Shown piece by piece: positions 16,652-24,633 of a DNA stretch of 64,000 bases; positions within the stretch are counted from its first letter, which is position 1, and each line of letters starts with the position of its first letter. The position numbers and the translations under genes are program-made. The notes under the pieces are model-generated. The model had not been told where the DNA came from and searched no databases. It worked only from the letters and a program-made list of their open reading frames with translations. Origin of the DNA: Pelagirhabdus alkalitolerans (GTDB lineage Bacteria > Bacillota > Bacilli > Bacillales > Amphibacillaceae). The stretch covers positions 124,001-188,000 of the forward strand of contig NZ_FMYI01000002.1 in assembly GCF_900096905.1 (NCBI RefSeq). Direction: 5' to 3'.

Positions 16652-17191
16652 ATGTCAGACCGAAAAAAAGAATGGTTTAGTTGGTTGAAGGCAATTTTAA
16701 TAGCTTTTGTGCTCGTTTGGATACTAAGAGCATTTGTGTTTATGCCAATTGCGGTAGAAGGTCCTTCCATGTTACCCACACTTAGAAGTGATGACCATGT
16801 GATCATTGAAAAGGTTTCATATCGCTTTAGTGACCCTGCTCGTTTTGACGTGATTGTTTTTAACGCTACAGAAGAGAAAGACTATGTCAAACGAATCGTT
16901 GGTTTACCTGGTGAGACAGTAGAAATTAGAGATGACCAACTCTTTATAGATGGTGAGTCAATTGATGAACCTTTTATCGATGAAATAAGAAATAATCAAG
17001 CCTATGGCTTAACATATACAGATGATTATATATTTGAAGGTGTCATCCCAGAAGGACACTATTTTGTTTTAGGGGATAATCGTCAAAATTCAACGGATTC
17101 AAGAGCGATTGGTCTTGTTGAAGAAGATGATATTATCGGACAAGCTGTGTTAACGTATTGGCCATTAAGACGTATACAAATTGTAAGCTAG
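16652..17191 (+). CDS. lepB: Type I signal peptidase
   Basis: Membrane serine protease that removes signal peptides from secreted proteins. The 179-residue protein has a short cytoplasmic N-terminus, one membrane segment (about 12-32), the catalytic Ser39 in GPSMLPTL, the general-base Lys80 in YVKRIVGLPGE, and box E GDNRQNSTDSRAIG. This is the short Gram-positive SipX-type form. The frame opens at 16634, but the ATG at 16652, 11 bases after GGAGG, gives the conventional start. It lies 11 bases ahead of rbgA. Confidence 0.95.
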   Translation: MSDRKKEWFSWLKAILIAFVLVWILRAFVFMPIAVEGPSMLPTLRSDDHVIIEKVSYRFSDPARFDVIVFNATEEKDYVKRIVGLPGETVEIRDDQLFIDGESIDEPFIDEIRNNQAYGLTYTDDYIFEGVIPEGHYFVLGDNRQNSTDSRAIGLVEEDDIIGQAVLTYWPLRRIQIVS

Positions 17192-17202
17192 AGGTGATAA
17201 AT

Positions 17203-18048
17203 GTGAGTATTCAATGGTTTCCTGGACATATGGCTAAAGCAAAGCGAGAAGTACAAGAGAAGCTTAAATTAGTTGATTTTGTTATTGAATTGGTTGATGC
17301 TAGAGCGCCTATTTCTTCAACGAATCCAATGCTAAATGACGTGTTACAACAAAAACCAAAAATGCAAGTGCTAATGAAGAAAGATCTGGCAGACTCCTCG
17401 CAAACAAAGAAATGGATTTCCCATTTACAATCTCAAGGTATAAAGGGAATTGCTGTAAACGTAAATGACAAATCAGATATTAAATCTGTTGTTGATTTGG
17501 CTAAAGAGATGGGTGCAGCCAAGATGGAAAAATTAAAGAAGAAAGGCATTCGGCCAAGGCCAGCTCGAGCTATGATCATTGGCGTACCCAATGTTGGGAA
17601 ATCAACGCTTATTAATCGCTTAGCGAATCGGAAGATCACAAAAGTAGGCGATAAGCCGGGTGTAACAACTGCTCAACAATGGATCAAGATAAAAAAAGAT
17701 TTTGAATTACTCGACACACCGGGTATATTATGGCCTAAATTTGAAGATGAAGCAGTGGGCTATCGATTAGCAGCCTTGGGTATGATCAAAGATCAATTAT
17801 TGACAATTGAAGAAATTGCGATGTATGTATTAGATATATTAAAAGAGCATTATCCCAATTTATTAGTTGAGAGATACCAATTACAATCGAATGACATGTC
17901 AACAGTAGATTTATTTGAACAAATTGGACGATTAAGAGGTGCCATTGCATCTGGTAACACGATTGATCAGGTGAAAACCGCTGAGCTTATTATTCGAGAT
18001 TTTAGGTCAGGTAAAATAGGACCGGTGACTATCGAATTTCCTAATTAA
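17203..18048 (+). CDS. rbgA: Ribosome biogenesis GTPase RbgA (YlqF)
   Basis: Circularly permuted GTPase that acts late in 50S assembly, promoting entry of uL16 and other proteins. The 281-residue protein starts SIQWFPGHMAKAKREV and has permuted motif order G4-G1-G3: G1 GVPNVGKSTLINRL, G2/G3 region KPGVTTAQQW and DTPGILWPK, with a C-terminal RNA-binding domain. The G4 motif, NKAD in B. subtilis, reads MKKD here (codons ATG AAG AAA GAT), so the guanine-contacting Asn is replaced by Met. The GTG start at 17203 follows AGAGGTG with 6-base spacing; the upstream ATG at 17158 lies inside lepB. Confidence 0.95.
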   Translation: MSIQWFPGHMAKAKREVQEKLKLVDFVIELVDARAPISSTNPMLNDVLQQKPKMQVLMKKDLADSSQTKKWISHLQSQGIKGIAVNVNDKSDIKSVVDLAKEMGAAKMEKLKKKGIRPRPARAMIIGVPNVGKSTLINRLANRKITKVGDKPGVTTAQQWIKIKKDFELLDTPGILWPKFEDEAVGYRLAALGMIKDQLLTIEEIAMYVLDILKEHYPNLLVERYQLQSNDMSTVDLFEQIGRLRGAIASGNTIDQVKTAELIIRDFRSGKIGPVTIEFPN

Positions 18049-18075
18049 ACAAAATGAAATGATTGTGTGAAGATA

Positions 18076-18113
18076 AACAGGTAATGCATTTAAGTCGCAT
18101 TGCTTGTTTTTTT
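18076..18113 (+). terminator. Rho-independent terminator after rbgA
   Basis: AACAGGTAATGC (18076-18087) pairs with GCATTGCTTGTT (18097-18108) over 12 positions including two G-U pairs, with a 9-base loop and a following run of T residues. Confidence 0.88.
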
Positions 18114-18215
18114 ATAAAATTAGAAAATAAATCATTCTTTTTGCCATCGTAAAACGCTTAAAAATTAGCTTAAATACGTCGATAATAATAGTAGTGAACG
18201 AAAAGGAGTTTCCGA

Positions 18216-18989
18216 ATGAAACAATGGACAGTTAATCAAGTAAAAGATATGTTTAAAACAGGCAATTTCAGTGAAAAAGATTTGGAATGTTTAAAAGCGG
18301 ATCAACGTAAAGGCATTCAACAGGAAATAAAGCGTTATGAACGACAAAAAGAACAGATTAAACAGCAGCACGATCAATTCGTGGCTATGACACAATATGA
18401 ACATCAGTTGTATGAACAAAATATACAGTATATTGCTGGGATTGATGAAGTAGGCAGAGGGCCATTAGCAGGTCCAGTTGTTGCAGCGGCTGTTATTTTA
18501 TCGCCTGAATTTGATGTTTTAGGTCTAACGGATTCGAAGCAATTATCAGAAAAAAAACGCGAGATGTTTGCTTCGATTATTGAAGAAAAAGCTGAAGCGA
18601 TTGGTGTTGGCATCGTACACAATGATTTAATTGACCAGCATAATATCTATCAAGCATCTATAATGGCAATGGAAGATGCTATTGATAACCTTTCTGTGGA
18701 ACCTGATTATTTGTTAATCGATGCAGTTGAATTGAAACGATTAGGTTATGATCAACAATCCATTATTAAGGGTGATCAGAAGAGTATTTCAATTGCTGCA
18801 GCAAGTATTATTGCTAAAGTAACGAGAGACCGAATGATGAAGGTTTATCATAAAAAGTATCCTGGCTATGGTTTTGATCAGAACCAAGGATATGGTACGA
18901 AGGCACATCTACAAGGTCTAAAAGAAAATGGGCCGAGTCCCATTCACCGCTATTCTTTTGCACCAGTTAAACAACATATACGTGACTAA
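18216..18989 (+). CDS. rnhB: Ribonuclease HII
   Basis: Cleaves the RNA strand of RNA-DNA hybrids and single ribonucleotides in DNA. The 257-residue enzyme has an N-terminal extension (about 1-70, Gln/Lys-rich) typical of Bacillus RNase HII, then the catalytic core with GIDEVGRGPLAGPVV (Asp and Glu), DSKQLSEKKR, LLIDAVEL and the KGDQKSISIAAASIIAKVTRD region. GAAAAGGAG precedes the ATG. The preceding 167 bases hold the rbgA terminator and an A+T-rich stretch in which I could not fix a convincing promoter. Confidence 0.96.
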   Translation: MKQWTVNQVKDMFKTGNFSEKDLECLKADQRKGIQQEIKRYERQKEQIKQQHDQFVAMTQYEHQLYEQNIQYIAGIDEVGRGPLAGPVVAAAVILSPEFDVLGLTDSKQLSEKKREMFASIIEEKAEAIGVGIVHNDLIDQHNIYQASIMAMEDAIDNLSVEPDYLLIDAVELKRLGYDQQSIIKGDQKSISIAAASIIAKVTRDRMMKVYHKKYPGYGFDQNQGYGTKAHLQGLKENGPSPIHRYSFAPVKQHIRD

Positions 18990-19004
18990 AAAGGAGGGTT
19001 TCAA

Positions 19005-20789
19005 TTGCCATCATTATTTTCTGCAATTTCATCACAAATGCAAACCAAAATGTCTGATGCGACAATGAAGTCGCCTTCTTTAAAAGAAGGTCAAGTTCTT
19101 TTAGGTAAAATAAAACAGTTACACGTCAATCAGTTGGCAACGGTGCAATTAGGTTCTCATCAATTGACCGCTAAGTTAGAAGCGGCACTGGAGAATGGAC
19201 AGTCTTATTTGTTTGAAGTTGAAACGGCTGGTGAGACACCCACGTTAAAAGTGATTGACCGATCGGCAACATCAAATGTTAAGGATCAAGTCATGCAATT
19301 ATTTAAAGAGCTAGGTATTAAACCAACGAAATCTGAAGCGCAATTTATAGAAGACTTAATTAATGACCACGTGCCTATGAACAAAAAAGATGTTGAGAAT
19401 TTACATCAGTTGATAAAACAAAACCCATCTAAAGAAGGTACTCAGGTTATTAAAGAAATGATTACTAAGCGATTACCTCTTACTGAGACTGTTTTTAATG
19501 CACTTAATTCGACCAAAGAAGCATCTCAATCGTTTCAACAACAAGCCGTTGATTTATTGCAAGCGCTAAGGCAACAACCGAATCAATCACAAGTATTAAA
19601 TCAATTACAAGATAAGTTACAAACGTTATTAAAATTCGACCAGCCAGTGAGTCAAACAAAGAGAATGAATCTCATAGAACAACCAACGAATCAAATGGGT
19701 AAAGCAAATCAATCGATTCAATCACAGGAAACATCAGATATCTCAGTCCAATCTCGTTCGGTTGATATAAACAATGCAACTGCAGAAAACGCAGGCCGTT
19801 TATCGGATGAACAGCAAACATTAGTTAGCCGATTTGAAAAACAAATCCCTATTTCAAATAAACAACTTTTCCAGCTAAATAAAGCCATCAATACGATTGA
19901 GCAGAATATGGGTGAAACCACAGTTAAGCAACTCGAGCAACTTCAAAATGCCTTGCAATCAGAAGATGTTCAAGTAAAATTAAAAGCTCAATTACCAACT
20001 AATCTCGCTCAAGATATGGATCGTTTTGTCGCATCACCAGAAAAAAGTAAACTGGATCAACTCTTTCCTGAATTACAAAGAATTACAAACGCTCAATTTC
20101 AGCCTGCTGAAAAAGAGGCTATATTCAGTAAACTAAACCGTGTCGTTGACCAATCACCGTCTGTTTTTTCAGTAAAAGATCAGTTTCTAATTCATATGAA
20201 AGATTATTTTCAGACGAGTGGTCTTGATTATGAACATCAATTAGCTCAAAATCAAGAACCGAATGAACTTTCGCAACCACCGTTAAAACAGTTGTTAATG
20301 CAAGCGTTAAATGAATCAGGGCCTCAAGTAAGAGAGATTGAAACGATGCTTAATCAATTTACGAATCAACAACTTTCAACGATACAGGATCATCCTAACT
20401 TTATTCATGTTGCAACACAAATCCCGGGTATGTTTGGAAGTGAACAGGCGATTGATTTGGAATTTTACAGTCGTAAAGATGAAGAAGAACGAATTGATTC
20501 AAACTATTGCCGAATTGCTTTCTTTTTAGAGTTAGGTTATATCGGCGAAACAATGATTGATATGAATGTGCAAAATCGGATGGTTCAAGTTACCGTATAT
20601 AATGAGGAAGACCTATCTGCCGTTTTAAATGATTATAAACCATCATTAGAAAAAGGACTTGATGATCTGAATTATAAGCTTGGCTCTGTTTATTATAAAC
20701 CGATGCCAGAAAACACAAATGATTTAATGATTAAACCGGATTATCAAAACTCGAGTACGACTTCCAATCGTTTGGATGTGAAAATATGA
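19005..20789 (+). CDS. ylqG: YlqG-like protein with FliK-like C-terminal domain
   Basis: A 594-residue Gln/Asn-rich protein encoded at the position of B. subtilis ylqG. Most of it looks like low-complexity helix-forming sequence. The C-terminal 110 residues (IDLEFYSRKDEEE, IAFFLELGYIGETMIDMNV, VTVYNEEDLSAVL, YKLGSVYYKPMP) resemble the C-terminal domain of FliK hook-length control proteins, which contacts FlhB. The TTG start at 19005 follows AAAGGAGGG with good spacing. It overlaps ylqH by four bases. Function is not established; I infer a ruler or switch-like partner of YlqH. The FliK likeness is from pattern recognition only. Confidence 0.75.
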   Translation: MPSLFSAISSQMQTKMSDATMKSPSLKEGQVLLGKIKQLHVNQLATVQLGSHQLTAKLEAALENGQSYLFEVETAGETPTLKVIDRSATSNVKDQVMQLFKELGIKPTKSEAQFIEDLINDHVPMNKKDVENLHQLIKQNPSKEGTQVIKEMITKRLPLTETVFNALNSTKEASQSFQQQAVDLLQALRQQPNQSQVLNQLQDKLQTLLKFDQPVSQTKRMNLIEQPTNQMGKANQSIQSQETSDISVQSRSVDINNATAENAGRLSDEQQTLVSRFEKQIPISNKQLFQLNKAINTIEQNMGETTVKQLEQLQNALQSEDVQVKLKAQLPTNLAQDMDRFVASPEKSKLDQLFPELQRITNAQFQPAEKEAIFSKLNRVVDQSPSVFSVKDQFLIHMKDYFQTSGLDYEHQLAQNQEPNELSQPPLKQLLMQALNESGPQVREIETMLNQFTNQQLSTIQDHPNFIHVATQIPGMFGSEQAIDLEFYSRKDEEERIDSNYCRIAFFLELGYIGETMIDMNVQNRMVQVTVYNEEDLSAVLNDYKPSLEKGLDDLNYKLGSVYYKPMPENTNDLMIKPDYQNSSTTSNRLDVKI

Positions 20790-21064
20790 CACGTAAAAAT
20801 CCGTATAGAAAAAAAGCTGTTGCACTAGAATACGATCAGACTAAAGCTCAAGCGCCGGTTGTTAAGGCTAAAGGGCAAGGGTATGTCGCAGATGAAATTT
20901 TAAAGCGGGCGAACGAGAACGATGTACCTGTTCAAGAAGATAAAAGTTTAGTTGAAGTTTTATCTCAACTAAATATCAATGATAAAATACCTGAAGATCT
21001 TTACCAGGCAGTAGCAGAAGTTTTTGCTTATGTTTATCAAGTAGACAAGAAAACGAGAAATTAA
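20786..21064 (+). CDS. ylqH: Free-standing FlhB C-terminal-like protein (YlqH/FhlB type)
   Basis: A 92-residue protein equivalent to the soluble FlhB fragment made by autocleavage. Against the window's own flhB product it shares KAVALEYD/YAVAIKYD, APVVKAKGQGYVA/APYVVAKGVDYVA and QAVAEVFAYVYQVDKK/QAVAEVLAYVYQVEKK. The FlhB cleavage motif NPTH corresponds to NPYR close to the YlqH N-terminus, so it starts where cleaved FlhB would. It has no membrane segment. It overlaps ylqG by ATGA, implying coupled translation. In B. subtilis sucC and sucD follow; here they do not. Confidence 0.88.
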   Translation: MTRKNPYRKKAVALEYDQTKAQAPVVKAKGQGYVADEILKRANENDVPVQEDKSLVEVLSQLNINDKIPEDLYQAVAEVFAYVYQVDKKTRN

Positions 21065-21123
21065 GCTTCAACTGCTAGTAATTTCGAAGTAATTGACATA
21101 CAAAGTGCATAACTATTAAATCT

Positions 21124-21159
21124 AAAACGCTGTTTAACTTATGTTAAATGGCGTTTTTT
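21124..21159 (+). terminator. Rho-independent terminator after ylqH
   Basis: AAAACGCTGTTTAAC (21124-21138) pairs with the segment at 21143-21157 over 15 positions (two G-U pairs), loop TTAT, and the 3' arm ends in six T residues. Confidence 0.88.
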
Positions 21160-21226
21160 AAGACTTAAATAGACTTTCATCGTCTCATCCATTAAACTAA
21201 TAGAAAAATGAGAGGAAGTGCAAATA

Positions 21227-22147
21227 ATGATGACGGTTCGAGATCGACTCATTTTCTTGCATCAATGCCCCAATGTGACTAGGTCTATGTTAAGGCGTAT
21301 GTTTCAACACGATCCAAGCTTGCTTGCTATGTTTAACTATTCAATTGAAGAGTTAAGCATGAATTATCAATTATCTGCTGAGAAAGCAACGTGTTTGTTT
21401 TATGAATTGAAGCAAATGAAATCCAACGAATGGTTAGATTCGCTCAAACCTTTTCATGTATGGACATTTGTTGATTCTGATTATCCAATCGCTTTATCGC
21501 TCATACCAGATCCCCCCCTAGTATTATATGGGCTCGGTAAAAAAGAAATATTACACGCTCAACCACCACTTGCTGTAGTCGGAACGCGACATCCCTCATC
21601 TAAAGCAAAACGTCATATGTTTCAAATACTTAAACCGTTGGTTGATGAAAAATGGGTGTTTGTTAGTGGTTTGGCATGCGGCATTGATGGACTCGCTCAT
21701 CGCTTGAGTCATTATTATAAGGGAAAAACGATTGCTGTTGTAGCAGGTGGTTTAAATCACCCCTATCCTAAACAGCATATAGCCTTGTTTCATCAACTAA
21801 CGACCCACCACCTAGTGATTTCAGAATATCCTCCAAATATAAAACCTCAACGTTATCATTTCCCTGAACGAAATCGGATCATTAGTGGGCTTTCCTTTGC
21901 CACGCTTGTAATCGAAGCAAAAGAAAAAAGTGGATCACTTATTACTGTTAATCAAGCATTGGAACAAGGTCGACACGTTTTTGCTGTTCCTGGTTCGATT
22001 AGTGATGAACAATCCCTTGGGTGCTTACGTATGATTCAAAGCGGAGCGACACTCGTGATCGAAGCTCAAGACCTCATAAATGAGTGGGAACAAACCCGCC
22101 AAAATTGGGTTCAAATGTTAGAAGAAAACACCGAAATATTAAATTGA
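21227..22147 (+). CDS. dprA: DNA processing protein DprA
   Basis: Binds incoming single-stranded DNA during transformation and loads RecA. The 306-residue protein has an N-terminal SAM-like region (about 1-75) and the DprA Rossmann fold with AVVGTRHPSSKAK, FVSGLACGIDGLAHR, VAGGLNHPYPKQH, SEYPPNIKP, FPERNRIISG and KEKSGSLITVNQALEQGR. A GTG at 21218 is in frame, but the ATG at 21227 (or 21230) lies after GAGGAAG. Presence of dprA alone does not show natural competence. It is of normal length. Confidence 0.95.
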   Translation: MMTVRDRLIFLHQCPNVTRSMLRRMFQHDPSLLAMFNYSIEELSMNYQLSAEKATCLFYELKQMKSNEWLDSLKPFHVWTFVDSDYPIALSLIPDPPLVLYGLGKKEILHAQPPLAVVGTRHPSSKAKRHMFQILKPLVDEKWVFVSGLACGIDGLAHRLSHYYKGKTIAVVAGGLNHPYPKQHIALFHQLTTHHLVISEYPPNIKPQRYHFPERNRIISGLSFATLVIEAKEKSGSLITVNQALEQGRHVFAVPGSISDEQSLGCLRMIQSGATLVIEAQDLINEWEQTRQNWVQMLEENTEILN

Positions 22148-22172
22148 AATTCGACGAATGATCATATTCGAT

Positions 22173-22201
22173 TTGACAAATGAATAAAAAGTATTTAATA
22201 A
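22173..22201 (+). promoter_or_regulatory. Possible SigA-type promoter of topA
   Basis: A consensus TTGACA at 22173-22178 is followed, 17 bases on, by TAATAA at 22196-22201, a poor -10 element. It lies in the 113-base gap between dprA and the true topA start. Confidence 0.5.
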
Positions 22202-22260
22202 TAGTGGAGATTTCAATCATAAAAAAATGGAAAATTGAACACCTCTTGGGAGGGGAAGTA

Positions 22261-24339
22261 ATGGCAGATTATTTAGTGATCGTTGAATCACCTGCAAAAG
22301 CGAAAACGATCGAACGTTATTTAGGAAAAAAATACAAAGTAAAAGCTTCAATGGGACATGTTAGAGATCTACCAAAATCCCAGATGGGCGTTGATGTAGA
22401 GAATGACTACCAACCTAGATATATTACGATACGAGGGAAAGGACCCGTTCTTAAAGAATTAAAATCAGCAGCGAAGAAAGTGAAAAAAGTGTACTTAGCG
22501 GCCGACCCGGATCGCGAAGGGGAAGCAATCGCTTGGCACTTAGCTCACAGTTTAAATATTGATGAAGATTCTGATTGCCGAGTTGTTTTTAACGAAATCA
22601 CGAAAGATGCGATAAAAGATTCGTTTAAACAACCGAGAGGTATCAACATGAATTTAGTTGATGCACAACAAGGTCGCCGTATTTTAGACCGACTGGTAGG
22701 TTATAATATTAGTCCATTACTATGGAAGAAAGTAAAAAAAGGTCTTAGTGCTGGTCGTGTGCAGTCTGTAGCGGTAAAAATGATTATTGATCGTGAGGAA
22801 GAAATCAAAAACTTTAAACCTGAAGAATACTGGTCAATTGATGGTGTATTCAAGAAAGGGCAAGAAACTTTTGAGGGTGCTTTTCGCAGTTTGAATGCTG
22901 AGAAGGTATCACTCCCCGATCAATCATCCGTTGATGATATTATGAAACGTTTAAACAGCGATGAGTTTATGGTTAGTAAAGTTCAAAAGAAGGAAAGAAA
23001 ACGTAATCCAGCATTGCCTTTTACCACTTCATCCTTGCAACAAGAAGCAGCTAGGAAATTGAACTTTAAAGCTAGAAAAACGATGATGGTTGCTCAGCAA
23101 TTGTATGAAGGGATTGATCTCGGCAAAAAAGAAGGCGGGATTACTGGTTTAATCACGTATATGCGTACTGATTCAACACGCTTATCAGAAACAGCGCAAA
23201 AAGAAGGTAAAGAATATATTACTAACCACTTTGGTGAAGAATTCCTAGGCAAAGGCCGTAAGACGAAAAAGAATGAAAATACACAGGATGCACACGAAGC
23301 GGTTCGACCAACCGGAGCTGCTCGTGATCCAAAATCATTAAAAGCACTACTTACTAGAGATCAATATCGATTGTATAAACTTATATGGGATCGATTTATC
23401 GCAAGTCTAATGGCACCAGCGATTATGGATACCATGACAGTAACCTTGACACAAAATGGTGTTGAATTTAGGGCAACAGGGTCTAAAGTGAAATTCAAAG
23501 GGTTTATGAAAGTGTACGTTGAAGGAAATGATGATGACAAAAAAGATAAAGATAAATTATTGCCAGATCTTGAAGAAGGTACGATTGTCAAAAGCCAAAA
23601 AATTGAACCGAATCAACATTTTACGCAACCTCCTCCACGTTATACAGAAGCCCGTTTGGTTCGTACAATGGAGGAAAAGGGGATTGGACGTCCTTCAACT
23701 TATGCACCTACTTTGGATACGATTCAAAGACGTGGATATGTCACGCTTGATAATAAACGATTTGTTCCGACTGAATTAGGAGAAATTGTGCTTGATTTAG
23801 TTAAGGAATTCTTCCCGGAAGTTATCGATTTAGACTTTACTGTTAAAATGGAAAATGACTTAGATGCCGTAGAAGAGGGCGATACGAACTGGGTAACAAT
23901 CATTGATAATTTCTATCAAGACTTCGAAAAGCGTTTAGAACGAGCTGAAGAGGAGATGGAAAAAGTAGAAATACGTGATGAACCAGCTGGTGAGGATTGT
24001 GAATTGTGCGGTCATGAAATGGTATATAAGATGGGCCGCTATGGAAAATTCATGGCATGTTCAAACTTTCCGGAATGTCGAAATACGAAACCGATCTTAA
24101 AAGAAATTGGTGTTGATTGTCCAAAATGTGAAAAAGGACAAGTGGTTGAACGTAAATCTAAAAAACGTCGAACCTTTTACGGTTGTGATCAGTATCCAGA
24201 TTGTGATTTCTTATCATGGGATAAACCGATCGCAAGACCATGTCCAAAATGTGAAAGTTTATTAGTAGAGAAGAAAGTTAAAAAAGCTGTGCAAATTCAA
24301 TGTACAGAATGTGATTATAAAGAAGAGCCTCAATCCTAG
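22261..24339 (+). CDS. topA: DNA topoisomerase I
   Basis: Type IA topoisomerase that relaxes negative supercoils. The 692-residue protein starts MADYLVIVESPAKAKTIERY (Toprim fold) with acidic metal site AADPDREGEAIAWHL, active-site Tyr in GLITYMRTDSTR, and GIGRPSTYAPTLDTIQRRGY. The C-terminus carries three Cys4 zinc-ribbon repeats (CELCGHEM...CSNFPEC; CPKCEKGQ...CDQYPDC; CPKCESLL...CTEC). The frame opens at 22180, but the ATG at 22261 after GGGAGGGG gives the family start. trmFO, which usually follows in Bacillus, is missing. Confidence 0.98.
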   Translation: MADYLVIVESPAKAKTIERYLGKKYKVKASMGHVRDLPKSQMGVDVENDYQPRYITIRGKGPVLKELKSAAKKVKKVYLAADPDREGEAIAWHLAHSLNIDEDSDCRVVFNEITKDAIKDSFKQPRGINMNLVDAQQGRRILDRLVGYNISPLLWKKVKKGLSAGRVQSVAVKMIIDREEEIKNFKPEEYWSIDGVFKKGQETFEGAFRSLNAEKVSLPDQSSVDDIMKRLNSDEFMVSKVQKKERKRNPALPFTTSSLQQEAARKLNFKARKTMMVAQQLYEGIDLGKKEGGITGLITYMRTDSTRLSETAQKEGKEYITNHFGEEFLGKGRKTKKNENTQDAHEAVRPTGAARDPKSLKALLTRDQYRLYKLIWDRFIASLMAPAIMDTMTVTLTQNGVEFRATGSKVKFKGFMKVYVEGNDDDKKDKDKLLPDLEEGTIVKSQKIEPNQHFTQPPPRYTEARLVRTMEEKGIGRPSTYAPTLDTIQRRGYVTLDNKRFVPTELGEIVLDLVKEFFPEVIDLDFTVKMENDLDAVEEGDTNWVTIIDNFYQDFEKRLERAEEEMEKVEIRDEPAGEDCELCGHEMVYKMGRYGKFMACSNFPECRNTKPILKEIGVDCPKCEKGQVVERKSKKRRTFYGCDQYPDCDFLSWDKPIARPCPKCESLLVEKKVKKAVQIQCTECDYKEEPQS

Positions 24340-24342
24340 TTT

Positions 24343-24375
24343 AAAGGTGCATTTGTTTAACAAATGCACCTTTTT
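24343..24375 (+). terminator. Rho-independent terminator after topA
   Basis: AAAGGTGCATTTG (24343-24355) pairs with CAAATGCACCTTT (24361-24373) with a 5-base loop and a TTTTT run. Confidence 0.92.
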
Positions 24376-24446
24376 ATATGAAAAGAAATGGGATACAGAT
24401 ATTTTTAAAGTTTTTTAACAACAAGGATGTGTTATTTAAAAATAAA

Positions 24447-24475
24447 TTGACATTCCAATATTTAAAAGCTATAAT
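24447..24475 (+). promoter_or_regulatory. Perfect-consensus SigA promoter upstream of xerC
   Basis: TTGACA at 24447-24452, 17 bases, TATAAT at 24470-24475: an exact consensus promoter. Transcription would start near 24482, giving a leader of about 150 bases before xerC. A second -35-like TTGCTTGACA at 24495-24504 with TATGAT at 24519-24524 lies within that leader and could be another promoter. The 24376-24615 stretch holds no gene. Confidence 0.8.
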
Positions 24476-24633
24476 CCATTCTTGGTAAGTATATTTGCTT
24501 GACAGCAATTTTATGTGATATGATGAATTTGTGAAACGATTCAGAACTTTAATACAATTCGGTGAATAATTTGCGTTCTTACAAATAATGTGATACGTTT
24601 TAACCGCTTGCATAGATGAGGAGACGACTTATA

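Noticed and set aside
20786..21064. ylqH as a broken flhB remnant
   Set aside because: It has its own coupled start, a complete in-frame domain and orthologous placement in B. subtilis, so it is a real short gene and not a fragment.
22155..22170. CGAATGATCATATTCG palindrome between dprA and topA
   Set aside because: Only five pairs per arm and no T run; insufficient for a terminator or operator call.
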